Below are positions 1 to 7,455 of a stretch of DNA of 18,040 bases, one piece after another (positions within the stretch are counted from its first letter, which is position 1; the number at the start of each line of letters is the position of its first letter). A model generated the notes under the pieces. It did no database searches and was not told where the DNA came from. It was given only the letters and a program-made list of their open reading frames with translations. The stretch spans positions 1 through 18,040 of the forward strand of contig JBKPCR010000498.1 of the NCBI GenBank assembly GCA_046727435.1. Reading direction: 5' to 3'. The position numbers were made by a program, and so were the translations under genes. The stretch is from CAVPRW01 sp046727435 [NCBI: bacterium] (GTDB lineage Bacteria > Tectomicrobia > Entotheonellia > J063).

Positions 1-359
1 CGCCGATGGTTGGTGACGTTTGCCTCGCTCCTGGTGTCTTTCCGCAGGCCATCTCGCTGACACACGACCACGCCCCTTGTGCCCTACCTCCATAGGAGGG
101 TAGTAAAATCTTCATTGACCAGATTCACCGACTCTTCCTCGGCCTTGGTGTATGCAAGATCACCTGCGTGTGGTATCTCTCTTCCCAGGGCCGGAGACGT
201 GTTAGTATACATCCGATCCACGCAAAAGCGAGAGAGGATTGACAGGCGCCAACAACCTGCACTATGCTCCGACCAACCCAGTGGTGCCCTGCTCAAGCCA
301 CGGTAAGACAGCCATGGGGAATCTTGGATCACACGTAACCCTGAGCATGGAGATGACAG
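1..359. other. Non-coding leader region upstream of the DUF35 gene
   Basis: I find no convincing gene here. The short open frames lack ribosome binding sites and resemble no family I know. An imperfect hairpin sits at 84-103: CTACCTCC, loop ATA, then GGAGGGTAG with one bulged base. It could be the tail of a gene lying left of the window. A candidate promoter lies at 239-268 and is listed separately. The remainder is featureless to me. Confidence 0.5.
239..268 (+). promoter_or_regulatory. Candidate sigma70-like promoter for the DUF35/thiolase-like pair
   Basis: A perfect TTGACA (239-244) is followed after 18 nt by TATGCT (263-268), which matches TATAAT at four of six positions. Transcription would start near 275 and give a leader of about 85 nt before the ATG at 360. 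Spacing and orientation fit the downstream operon. A match this short can arise by chance, and the host's sigma factor preference is unknown. Confidence 0.4.
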
Positions 360-770
360 ATGCCAAAGGTGATCCCTGTACCTGATGCGTTAAGCAAGCC
401 ATTCTGGGACGCTGTGAATGAGAAGCGGCTGGTCTTGCAGCACTGCGCTGCCTGTGACAGGCTCCAGTATCCACCGCAACAGACCTGCCAGGTCTGCAGG
501 TCCGCCGACAAGCTGGAGTGGAAAGAGGTCGGCGGGAGGGGCCATATTGCTACGTATATCGTGATAGAGGACGGGCGGCTCAACCGGCGCATGCCCGATC
601 AGCCGTACAATCTGGCGTTGATTACCCTGGACGAGGATCCGCGTGTCAATTTTTACTCCAACCTGCCAGGGACTCCACCCTACAAGGTCCCGGTAGGTGC
701 GGCCGTCGAGGTTACCTTTGAGGAGGTGGCGCCAGGCCAATTGATCCACGAATGGCGCGTGGTCCCCTAA
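360..770 (+). CDS. Zn-ribbon/OB-fold (DUF35) acyl-CoA-associated protein
   Basis: This 136-residue protein has the two-part DUF35 architecture. The N-terminal helix and rubredoxin-like zinc ribbon carry Cys29, Cys32, Cys43 and Cys46 (CxxC-x10-CxxC). An OB-fold follows at about residues 55-133. Members of this family bind acyl-CoA or associate with thiolase-fold enzymes and often act as non-catalytic partners. Length is normal for a free-standing DUF35 protein. The start is supported by GGAGA at 349-353, 6 nt upstream. The next gene, 53 nt downstream on the same strand, encodes a thiolase-like protein, the classic partner. The pair recalls the DUF35 part of ChsH2 with Ltp2 in actinobacterial cholesterol side-chain degradation. 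The family call is firm; the substrate is unknown. Confidence 0.9.
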   Translation: MPKVIPVPDALSKPFWDAVNEKRLVLQHCAACDRLQYPPQQTCQVCRSADKLEWKEVGGRGHIATYIVIEDGRLNRRMPDQPYNLALITLDEDPRVNFYSNLPGTPPYKVPVGAAVEVTFEEVAPGQLIHEWRVVP

Positions 771-823
771 CCCAAGGCTCCGACGCAAGCGACGATACGA
801 TGTGTCATGAAGAAAGGTGACCA

Positions 824-2140
824 ATGGCTACGCAGAGTAATTATGCATGGCGGCGAGATAAGGATGGTCTAGGGGTCTGGGAGCACCGGGGCAAAGTCGC
901 GGTGGCCGGGTACGGGCATTCCCCGGTGGACCGGCGTTGGGACGGCACCTCGATGGACAAGACCCTGGGTGCCTACTCCGTCCTGGCCTGCCAGAAGGCC
1001 ATGGACGACGCCGGCGTCACACCAGACCAGATTGATGGCATCATTTGCTGCCAGAGCCACATCGCCGGGGGCAGTGGCGGTTCCGCGTCGCACTGGGCGC
1101 CGCGGCCCTACTTTGATCCGCCCTACGACTCGGAGTGGGGGCTCACGCTGGTGAATGCGGAGTGGTTAATTAAGCAAATGCATCTGCCCAACGTCACGTA
1201 TGCCCCCGACAACGTGCCAACCATCAGCGAAATGGTCGGCATGGCATCCCAGGCGGTGGGAGACGGCCTGTGCACCACCTGTCTGGTCATCTACCCGACA
1301 GGCAACCTGGAAGGGCGGTATCGCCGCGGCGGCGAGAACGCCGACGACTACGCCAAAGGCGCCCGCCAGTGGACGGTGCCCTGGGGCAATCACGGGGGGA
1401 ACGATTTCATTAATATCTTTCCGCACAATCAGTATTGCCTCAAATACGGTGGCACACACGATGACCTGGCCCCCTTTGTGATCAACCAACACCGCAACGG
1501 CCTGCTGACGCCGTGGGGGTACAACGCGACCCATGGGGTTCCGCAGCTAACCGTGGAAGACTACGTGACCTCGCGGTATATCTTGAATCCCCTCAGGATA
1601 TGGGACTGTGACCGGCCGGTGAACGCGTCAGCCGCCTATCTCTTCACCACCGCCGAGCGCGCCCGGGATATGAAGCAACCGCCGGTCTACGTGCTGAACC
1701 ATTCTCAGCACAACTTCAGACAGCGTACCACGCAGCCAGACTTGGACGAAATCGAAGAGTGGACCGACCGCGCAGCCCGGCGAATGTACGAAGGGGCGGG
1801 GCTTGGGCCGCAGGACGTCGACATCTTCAACCCTTACGATGGGTATGCCACCATGACGCAGTTCTTTCTAGAAGCGTTCCAGTGGCACGGCGTCAAGCGT
1901 GGAGATGCCTTCGCCTTTTACGCGGGGGATATTAGAGTGGAGGGGCCGCATCCCTTCTGTTCCAGCGGGGGCAATCTCGGGAATGGGCGGACCCGCACCG
2001 CCATGTACACCGATAGCATCGAACAGCTTCGGGGCACCGCGGGCCCTCGGCAGGTCAAGGTACGAGCCGAGACCGCCCTCGCGGCGTTCACCACCCCTAG
2101 CAGTGGCGGCTGGATCATGTTCGGGAAGTATCCCAGCTAG
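824..2140 (+). CDS. Thiolase-superfamily protein (lipid-transfer/Ltp2-like), lacking thiolase cysteines
   Basis: This 438-residue protein has the thiolase-superfamily layout: an N-terminal half with a VAVAGYGHSP strand and a helix of the MASQAVGDG type (residues 140-148), and a C-terminal GGNLGNG segment (382-388) before the last strand pair. The slot for the nucleophilic Cys of true thiolases, estimated by aligning that helix, is Val131. The GHP His position reads GNG (Asn387), and the C-terminal Cys loop is TTPSSGG (423-429). Ordinary Claisen chemistry is therefore unlikely. It does have an NPYDGY segment (Tyr338, Tyr341); tyrosines in a comparable region are reported to serve the Ltp2 steroid aldolase. 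AAGGTGA (814-820) precedes the ATG. It follows the DUF35 gene and probably forms a complex with that product. A retro-aldolase or a CoA-ester carrier are the likeliest roles. Confidence 0.85.
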   Translation: MATQSNYAWRRDKDGLGVWEHRGKVAVAGYGHSPVDRRWDGTSMDKTLGAYSVLACQKAMDDAGVTPDQIDGIICCQSHIAGGSGGSASHWAPRPYFDPPYDSEWGLTLVNAEWLIKQMHLPNVTYAPDNVPTISEMVGMASQAVGDGLCTTCLVIYPTGNLEGRYRRGGENADDYAKGARQWTVPWGNHGGNDFINIFPHNQYCLKYGGTHDDLAPFVINQHRNGLLTPWGYNATHGVPQLTVEDYVTSRYILNPLRIWDCDRPVNASAAYLFTTAERARDMKQPPVYVLNHSQHNFRQRTTQPDLDEIEEWTDRAARRMYEGAGLGPQDVDIFNPYDGYATMTQFFLEAFQWHGVKRGDAFAFYAGDIRVEGPHPFCSSGGNLGNGRTRTAMYTDSIEQLRGTAGPRQVKVRAETALAAFTTPSSGGWIMFGKYPS

Positions 2141-2186
2141 ACACCTCCCTCGTCACTCGTACGACGTCATAGCTGTGCGTCCATGT

Positions 2187-2206
2187 CCACAGATAGCTGT
2201 CTGTGG
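2187..2206. repeat. Small inverted repeat in the convergent gap
   Basis: CCACAG (2187-2192) and CTGTGG (2201-2206) form a perfect 6-bp stem around an 8-nt loop, 47 nt after the thiolase-like stop codon. It may assist 3'-end formation together with the larger hairpin downstream. At this length chance is a real alternative. Confidence 0.3.
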
Positions 2207-2278
2207 GAAGCATCTGAACCGTTACGACATTCGTATAATCCCTGGTCCGATGCTCCTCACAAGCCATGCCTATGAGCT

Positions 2279-2313
2279 TGCTGCCCGCCCTCACAGCCTT
2301 AGGGCGGGCAGCA
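2279..2313. terminator. Strong hairpin between convergent genes, possible bidirectional terminator
   Basis: A perfect 13-bp stem pairs TGCTGCCCGCCCT (2279-2291) with AGGGCGGGCAGCA (2301-2313) around a 9-nt loop. It lies between the stop of the thiolase-like gene (2140) and the stop of the convergent hydrolase gene (2348). Neither side has a T-tract, so it is not a textbook intrinsic terminator. It may block exonucleases or act with Rho on both transcripts. Confidence 0.6.
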
Positions 2314-2347
2314 GGCCCCATGACAGCCGACGACAGGGCCCTCTGGC

Positions 2348-3220
2348 TTACCCCAGGTGCTGATGTATGAACGTGGTCATCTGCTCGAGCGCCTGCTGGG
2401 CGGTCGGCGAGGAGAGATTGCGCAGCAGACCTTCGCCCTCCCCCTCAAAGATAGTCAGGTCGATCTGGCCACCAGCCTGGCGGTACTGTCGGACGAACTC
2501 ATCGAGGTCCGGGCGGGGATGCCCCTCCTCGTAGGTGCGTCGCAGGCACAACACGGGCGGCATTGCCGTCCGCTCCCCACGAGCCAGGATACGCGCCGGG
2601 GCCCCCTCGGCCATGGCCTCTTCCGTCTGCCAATACTGATCATGCATGGGCACCACGCGCTCGGCAAACCCGGCGGGCGGGGTAACATCTTGACGTAGCC
2701 CTTTGGCATAAAGGTAGCGTCCCAGCGGATCGATCACTGGAGAGACCATGATCACACAGCCCAGGGTGCCATCCACCGCCGCGGCACCCGCTGGGAGTGA
2801 TAGCGCGGCGTAGCGTGGATCCTGCGGGCGCATGCCGAGCAGCATGGCCTGGTGCGCGCCACTGGAGGTGCCCATGGCACCGATCCAGTCCGGGCGACCG
2901 TTCCACGCTGCAGCCTGGGTCTTACACCACCGGATCCCGTAGTGGATGTCGGCCAGAGAGGCCGGATACGGTGCCACCGGCGGCACGCGAAAATCCAGTG
3001 CCGCTACGATCACACCATTCTTCGCCAGCGCTTCGTTGCCCGCGTTGCCGTTCAGACGATCCCCCCGAACCCAAGCCCCGCCATGCAGTTCGACCATGAT
3101 CGGGAACGGTCCGCTGCCGCGCGGCTTGAAGAGACGCGCCAGCAGAGGTTTGTCTCCGTGCCGGAGATATTCCACGTCTGCGACATCAACGTCATACGTT
3201 GTCTGTGTGCCCGTTGCCAT
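2348..3220 (-). CDS. Alpha/beta hydrolase (esterase/lipase-like) with degenerate triad
   Basis: This 290-residue alpha/beta hydrolase has an HGGAW oxyanion-hole motif (46-50) and a GTSSG nucleophile elbow (117-121, Ser119), as in HSL/carboxylesterase-type enzymes. The start was chosen because AGGAGG lies 6 nt before this ATG; a longer frame extends 27 codons upstream without such support. Two triad positions look altered: the usual Gly-x-x-Asp region reads RRTYEEG (Glu231), and the usual Gly-His-Gly near the C-terminus reads GEGEGLL (Glu263 where His is expected). Activity is therefore uncertain. It lies 157 nt downstream of the MmgE/PrpD gene on the same strand, so co-transcription is likely. 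The fold is clear; no substrate can be named. Confidence 0.82.
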   Translation of the reverse strand: MATGTQTTYDVDVADVEYLRHGDKPLLARLFKPRGSGPFPIMVELHGGAWVRGDRLNGNAGNEALAKNGVIVAALDFRVPPVAPYPASLADIHYGIRWCKTQAAAWNGRPDWIGAMGTSSGAHQAMLLGMRPQDPRYAALSLPAGAAAVDGTLGCVIMVSPVIDPLGRYLYAKGLRQDVTPPAGFAERVVPMHDQYWQTEEAMAEGAPARILARGERTAMPPVLCLRRTYEEGHPRPDLDEFVRQYRQAGGQIDLTIFEGEGEGLLRNLSSPTAQQALEQMTTFIHQHLG

Positions 3221-3377
3221 GTGAGCCTCCTTTTTCTGATGGGCCATAGGATATGCGTCAGCGCAGGCTACACCCCAGTGGGCCTCCTCGTCAAGACCCA
3301 TCGGTCACTGTAGAGAAACAGTAGCACTTCTTGCCACATGCCGTGTTGCGTGTGAAGCATGGCCGCTGCAGAGGACG

Positions 3378-4757
3378 CTACGGCACCGACTTATGTCCCA
3401 GAATCCCCATGAGCTGGCTCAGGTCTGGGAGGGTCTCCAGCCCCTCGACCATGCCGATGACACGTTCAATATCTGCTGGCTGGAGACTCCGCTGGGCGCA
3501 CGCTCTGACTTTGCTGAGGTGTTCGTCGCGGCTCATCGGGTTGGCGATGGAGCCGAGGTAATGCCGGCACTGTTCGCTGAGTTCCCGCCCATCGCCCAGG
3601 CCCACGCGGGCGATGGCCCAGGTGTCTGGGATACCCGTCGGAATGTCCGGGTTGGCCTTGATCCGCACCTTGGGTAAGAGGGCTTCCACGCGTGGCGAAA
3701 AGCGGGTGGCATCACTAAACGAGTCGATATCCACCTGCCCCTCGGCGAGTGCGACCGCCCCGCAGTATGCGAAACTGAACTTGCCATCCAAGCCGCTCCT
3801 GACCTCCTCATGGCTCCGTCTGACAAGCCCCGCCGGGACCTCTAATTCCAGATAGGTCACGTCTTCAGCACGAATGTGGTGGCGCTGCTGGAGGGTCTGT
3901 GCCGCCTCGATCGCCCACTGCATATAAATCTGCGCCGGATAACGCTTGATGTTGAAGCCAGGGGTGACGAGTTGGAAGGTGGTGCCCAGGTCTTGCGTCA
4001 GGGCGTCCCAATCGAACTCGGCACCGAAGAGGACCTCGACATATCCCTGTCTGGCTTCAATGATGCTGTCGTGGCTGAGGAAACCCGCCTGGGCCAGCAA
4101 CGCCGCCTCGACACCCTGGCGCGCGGCAGCCCCAGGATGCGTCGACTTCACCATGGTGCCGGTGTTGGCGGTTAGCCCACCGGTATGAGAGGCCGCAATG
4201 CCCAGGGCCATACGAGTCTGGGTCGGATCGAGTCTGAGCATCTTGGCGCTGGCGGCAGCGGCCCCCACCGGGCCAAACAGACCCGGGGGATGAAATCCGC
4301 GCAGGTTACAACGCGACGAGGCACGGCGAAACCGCCCCTGCAACTCCCAGCCGATGACGTATGCCTCAATGAGCCGGGTGCCTGGCGCGCCGGACATTTC
4401 ACCCAGGGTCAGGGCCGGAGGCAATACGGCTGAGGTCCCATGGGTCGGCGGCTGCCCCTGGATCTCGAAGTCCAGGCAGTGTAGAAAGACCCCGTTGGCA
4501 AAGGCCGCCGACGGGGCATTGGTCTTCAAATCGTGCCCCACGACGCTGCACCTCGCCGTTCCCCCAAGCTGACGCACATACTCAGTAATCGTCGCCGCGA
4601 GAGGCTGGGTGGCACCTGCGAGCATGTTGGCTACACCATCCATGGTGCCTATTTTGGCTGCGCTGACTACCTCCTTGGGGAGGGTCTCATAGTGTGTTTC
4701 TGTGATAAATTGAGCCAGGCTCTCGGTTGCTCCCATAGCGGTCTCCCTCATACCCAT
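3378..4757 (-). CDS. MmgE/PrpD family protein (2-methylcitrate dehydratase-like fold)
   Basis: This 459-residue protein matches the MmgE/PrpD fold over its full usual length. Landmarks are LHCLDFE (92-98), THGTSAVLPPAL (105-116), GFHPPGLFGPVGAAAASAKML (154-174), MVKSTHPGAAARQGV (202-216), the KRYPAQ segment (271-276) and KFSFAYCGAVAL (326-337). The family includes 2-methylcitrate dehydratase, cis-aconitate decarboxylase and iminodisuccinate epimerase; most environmental members are uncharacterised. Where many relatives have an acidic DFDD cluster, this one reads DFEI. The ATG at 4757 has AGGAGG 10 nt upstream. Later ATGs at 4751 and 4736 are possible, and the 27 upstream codons are unsupported. 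It probably leads a two-gene operon with the hydrolase. Confidence 0.87.
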   Translation of the reverse strand: MGMRETAMGATESLAQFITETHYETLPKEVVSAAKIGTMDGVANMLAGATQPLAATITEYVRQLGGTARCSVVGHDLKTNAPSAAFANGVFLHCLDFEIQGQPPTHGTSAVLPPALTLGEMSGAPGTRLIEAYVIGWELQGRFRRASSRCNLRGFHPPGLFGPVGAAAASAKMLRLDPTQTRMALGIAASHTGGLTANTGTMVKSTHPGAAARQGVEAALLAQAGFLSHDSIIEARQGYVEVLFGAEFDWDALTQDLGTTFQLVTPGFNIKRYPAQIYMQWAIEAAQTLQQRHHIRAEDVTYLELEVPAGLVRRSHEEVRSGLDGKFSFAYCGAVALAEGQVDIDSFSDATRFSPRVEALLPKVRIKANPDIPTGIPDTWAIARVGLGDGRELSEQCRHYLGSIANPMSRDEHLSKVRACAQRSLQPADIERVIGMVEGLETLPDLSQLMGILGHKSVP

Positions 4758-5146
4758 TGCGTTGCCACCTCCTCTACCTCCAGGCTCCCCGCATGTCGTG
4801 AGAGCCTCTGCAACTGTCTGGCACATGCCGCCGCCCATTATCTCCGACTCGCACCGACAATGCTAGAGCCAATGGTCACTCGGATGTATGGTCTGGATAA
4901 CAGACACCTCGTTCCGCCACCAACCCAAACCGCTGCTGCTCACCGCAGTTGCCGTAGGTACACGAGGCCTATGCTTCTCCTGCTGGTCATCTGCTTCCGC
5001 CGACCTGCCCCAGCGATCCCTTGGCCTGGGGCAGCCAGAACGTCATCTCCATGGCGCGGTAGAAGCGGTAACCCGCCTCGCGGGCCGTGGAGCGTGCGCC
5101 AGTGGCCTTGCAGAGCCACAGACCCCAAATGCAGGGAGGAAGACAG
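4758..5146. other. Divergent intergenic region with a gene remnant
   Basis: This 389-bp gap separates the MmgE/PrpD gene (-) from the P450 gene (+), so promoters for both should lie here. I see no convincing promoter. TTGCCG (4949-4954) and TATGCT (4970-4975) are only 15 nt apart. The part from about 4987 to 5110 encodes, on the minus strand, a peptide resembling the tail of a TPR/cyclase-type protein; it is listed separately. Confidence 0.5.
4987..5110 (-). pseudogene. Decayed C-terminal fragment of a TPR/adenylate cyclase-type protein
   Basis: The minus-strand frame ending in TGA at 4987-4989 reads TAREAGYRFYRAMEMTFW followed by LPQAKGSLGQVGG. From memory this strongly resembles the final TPR-like helix pair of large cyclase-ATPase-TPR proteins, which often end in an 'LYRxMxMTFWL.QAE..L' pattern. 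No start codon, RBS or upstream domain accompanies it, and no related frame continues upstream, so it would be a relic of a deleted gene. It lies just before a P450 whose downstream neighbour belongs to that same protein class. The call rests on recall of the family tail; a profile search would settle it. Confidence 0.4.
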
Positions 5147-6400
5147 ATGCATGCCACGGAATCTTTCGATGCCAAGCGCCTGGGAGAGCACTTCGATCCC
5201 TTCCATGATCCCTACCTGGCCAATCCGTATCCTTTCTTCGCGGAGGCCCAGGCAGCGACCCCTGTCTTCTATAGCCCGCTTCTTGACTACTGGGTGATCA
5301 CCCGTTATCACGACATACGGCAGGTGTTCCAGATGCCGCAGCTCTTCTCCGCCGTCAACGCTCTGGCGCCCATCCAGCCGATCTGCCCCGCCGCAGGCCA
5401 TATCCTCACGGAAGGCAACTTCCGCCCGGTGCAAACGCTGACCAATAATGACCCTCCGGCGCATACGCGGGTGCGGCGGCTAGCGAATGTCGCCTTCACG
5501 CCCCGCCGTGTCGCCGCCATGGAACCGTTCATCCGCGAGCTGACTGTGCGATTCGTCACCGAGCGTCTGTCGCGTGGCCGGGCCGACCTGGTGCGTGATC
5601 TCGCATGGGAGTTGCCGGCCCTCGTCATCTTCCGTGTCCTGGGCATTCCGGACGACGATGTGGCGCAGGTCAAAGCGGGGGCGGAGCGCCGCCTCCTCTT
5701 CATGTGGGGCCGTCCCACGGAGGCCGAGCAGATCCACTTGGCGCATGGCATGGCGGCGTTCTGGCGGTATGCCGAGGCGTTGGTGGCGGATCGCGCCCGG
5801 GAACCCCGTGACGACTTCACGAGTGACCTCGTCCTCGCGCGCGACGGCGATACGCCAGCCCTGAGCCCGCAGGAAGTCACGACGATCGTCTATGGCCTGC
5901 TCTTGGCGGGTCATGAGACGACGACCAGCTTGTTGGGCAACGCCTTCCGCCAGTTGCTGACCCATCGCCACGCCTGGGAAGCCATGTGTCAGGACCCAGC
6001 GCTGATCCCGAACGCGATCGAGGAGGTGCTCCGGCTGGACTCGTCGGTCATCACGTGGCGCCGGAAGACCACGCAGGCGGTCGACATCGGGGGCGTGGCG
6101 GTGCCGGCCAACGCGAACGTGCTATTACTCCTGGGTGCAGCGAACCGCGATCCGACGGTCTTCGACAACCCTGACCGCTTCGACATTCACCGGGTGAACG
6201 CCAAAGACCATCTCTCCTTCGGGCATGGGCCGCACTTCTGCCTGGGGGCGCCTCTGGGGCGGCTGGAAGCGCGCGTGGTCCTGGAGGAACTGAGCGCACG
6301 GCTCCCGCAGCTCCGTCTAGTGCCGGGCCAGACCTTTCGCTTCCAGCCCAACACCTCATTCCGTGGCCCGCTCTCGCTCCTTGTCGAGTGGGATGTCTGA
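5147..6400 (+). CDS. Cytochrome P450 monooxygenase
   Basis: This complete 417-residue bacterial P450 shows DPPAHTRVR in helix C (102-110), the I-helix oxygen-binding motif AGHETT (254-259), the K-helix ExxR (Glu293-Arg296) and the heme loop FGHGPHFCLG (358-367) with Cys365 as thiolate ligand. There is no membrane anchor, so it should be a soluble class I enzyme needing a ferredoxin and ferredoxin reductase, neither of which is encoded here. The start is the ATG at 5147, with GGGAGGA at 5134-5140 six nt upstream; a frame 20 codons longer lacks an RBS. It is followed after 68 nt by the cyclase-ATPase gene on the same strand. Oxidation of a hydrophobic small molecule is likely; the substrate cannot be inferred. 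Confidence 0.95.
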   Translation: MHATESFDAKRLGEHFDPFHDPYLANPYPFFAEAQAATPVFYSPLLDYWVITRYHDIRQVFQMPQLFSAVNALAPIQPICPAAGHILTEGNFRPVQTLTNNDPPAHTRVRRLANVAFTPRRVAAMEPFIRELTVRFVTERLSRGRADLVRDLAWELPALVIFRVLGIPDDDVAQVKAGAERRLLFMWGRPTEAEQIHLAHGMAAFWRYAEALVADRAREPRDDFTSDLVLARDGDTPALSPQEVTTIVYGLLLAGHETTTSLLGNAFRQLLTHRHAWEAMCQDPALIPNAIEEVLRLDSSVITWRRKTTQAVDIGGVAVPANANVLLLLGAANRDPTVFDNPDRFDIHRVNAKDHLSFGHGPHFCLGAPLGRLEARVVLEELSARLPQLRLVPGQTFRFQPNTSFRGPLSLLVEWDV

Positions 6401-6468
6401 AGCGTTTGCAGGGATTGTGGCCCGATTGAGCCATGCCGCGTGCCACCAGTGGAGAGGAGAGCGACGCG

Positions 6469-7434
6469 ATGGGATTCTATGAGGTGCTAGACCAGGTGGT
6501 GCAGCTCCTGCGGCAACGGGGCCGTGTCACCTATCGCGCCCTGAAACGTGAATTCCAGCTCGACGATGCCTTCCTGGAAGACCTGAAAGACGAGCTCATC
6601 AAAGCCCAACGCCTTGCGGCCGACGAACAGGGTGACGTCCTCGTCTGGACGGGAGGGGTTGACCCAGCTCCAGCCCTGGATGCCACGGCGCCGCCTCACA
6701 CACCACGCGGTCAACCGTCCGAGCGGCACCCCGCGGTCGTCACAGCTTCGCCCGCTCCAGCACATCCTGCTGAGGCGGAACGCCGCCAGCTCACGGTGCT
6801 GTTCTGTGACCTAGTGGACTCGACCGTGCTCGCCAGCCAGCTCGACCCGGAAGAGCTGCGCGAGGTCGTGCGGGCCTATCAAGCCACCTGTGGCAAGGTG
6901 ATCGCCGGCTTTGAGGGGCATATCGCCCAGTATCTCGGTGATGGCCTGCTGGTCTACTTCGGCTACCCCCTGGCGCACGAAGATGACGCCCAGCGGGCGG
7001 TGCGGGCGGGGTTGGGAATCCTGGAGGCTATGGCGCAACTCAATACCCGGCTGGGGCAGGAGGGCGGGGTGCCGCTGGCTGTGCGCCTGGGGATCCATAC
7101 CGGGCTAGTCGTGGTGGGTGAGGTGGGGGGAGACGCCCGGCAGGAGCAGTTGGCCCTCGGCGAGACCCCCAACCTGGCGGCCCGCCTGCAAGGCATCGCC
7201 GCCCCCAATACCCTGGTGATCAGTGCGGCGACCTTTCAGCTCCTCGGGGGGTTCTTTGCCTGTCAGCCGTTAGGCACGCCGCTCCTGAAAGGTCTGGCGC
7301 AGCCGCTGGCGGTCTATCGCGTGCTCTATGAGAGTATGGCGCGCAGTCGCCTGGAGGCCGCCAGCAGCACCGGGTGGACCCCGCTGGTCGGCCGGGAGCA
7401 GGAAATCGGGGTGCTACTCGAGCGCTGGGCGTAG
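6469..7434 (+). CDS. N-terminal half of cyclase-ATPase-TPR protein: class III adenylate/guanylate cyclase, ends at in-frame TAG
   Basis: The 321 residues before the stop comprise an N-terminal helical/winged-helix-like segment (about 1-60), a Pro-rich linker (about 65-103) and a class III nucleotidyl cyclase catalytic domain (about 105-285). The domain has FCDLVDST with metal ligand Asp114, QYLGDG with Asp158, and NLAAR with Asn235 and Arg239 for the transition state. WTPLVGRE (303-310) then begins the linker to an ATPase domain, but a TAG at 7432-7434 cuts the frame. The same frame resumes directly into a Walker A motif. The start at 6469 has GGAGAGGAG at 6451-6459; an ATG at 6433 lacks an RBS. 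As it stands this could be an active free-standing cyclase making cAMP or cGMP. More likely it is the front of a disrupted 1,146-codon gene. Confidence 0.85.
   Translation: MGFYEVLDQVVQLLRQRGRVTYRALKREFQLDDAFLEDLKDELIKAQRLAADEQGDVLVWTGGVDPAPALDATAPPHTPRGQPSERHPAVVTASPAPAHPAEAERRQLTVLFCDLVDSTVLASQLDPEELREVVRAYQATCGKVIAGFEGHIAQYLGDGLLVYFGYPLAHEDDAQRAVRAGLGILEAMAQLNTRLGQEGGVPLAVRLGIHTGLVVVGEVGGDARQEQLALGETPNLAARLQGIAAPNTLVISAATFQLLGGFFACQPLGTPLLKGLAQPLAVYRVLYESMARSRLEAASSTGWTPLVGREQEIGVLLERWA
7432..7434 (+). other. In-frame TAG interrupting one continuous gene
   Basis: The codons before (GAG CGC TGG GCG) and after (GTC AAA GAC GGC) the TAG are in one frame and read ERWA-stop-VKDGLGQVVLL. Related proteins as I recall them have a Gln there (ERWAQVKxGxGQVVLLSGEAG), so a single CAG-to-TAG change explains it. 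Whole-genome reassignment of TAG is unlikely: at least six other genes here end in TAG (stops at 2140, 3378, 10963, 12512, 14348, 14450). A nonsense mutation, an assembly or sequencing error, or programmed readthrough remain. Confidence 0.8.
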
Positions 7435-7455
7435 GTCAAAGACGGCCTCGGGCAG

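Noticed and set aside
2234-2239. Perfect TATAAT on the plus strand in the convergent gap
   Set aside because: No -35 at proper spacing, and it would transcribe only antisense to the hydrolase gene.
7432-7434. Genome-wide reassignment of TAG as a sense codon
   Set aside because: At least six other genes in the window end naturally at TAG at the expected C-terminal position.
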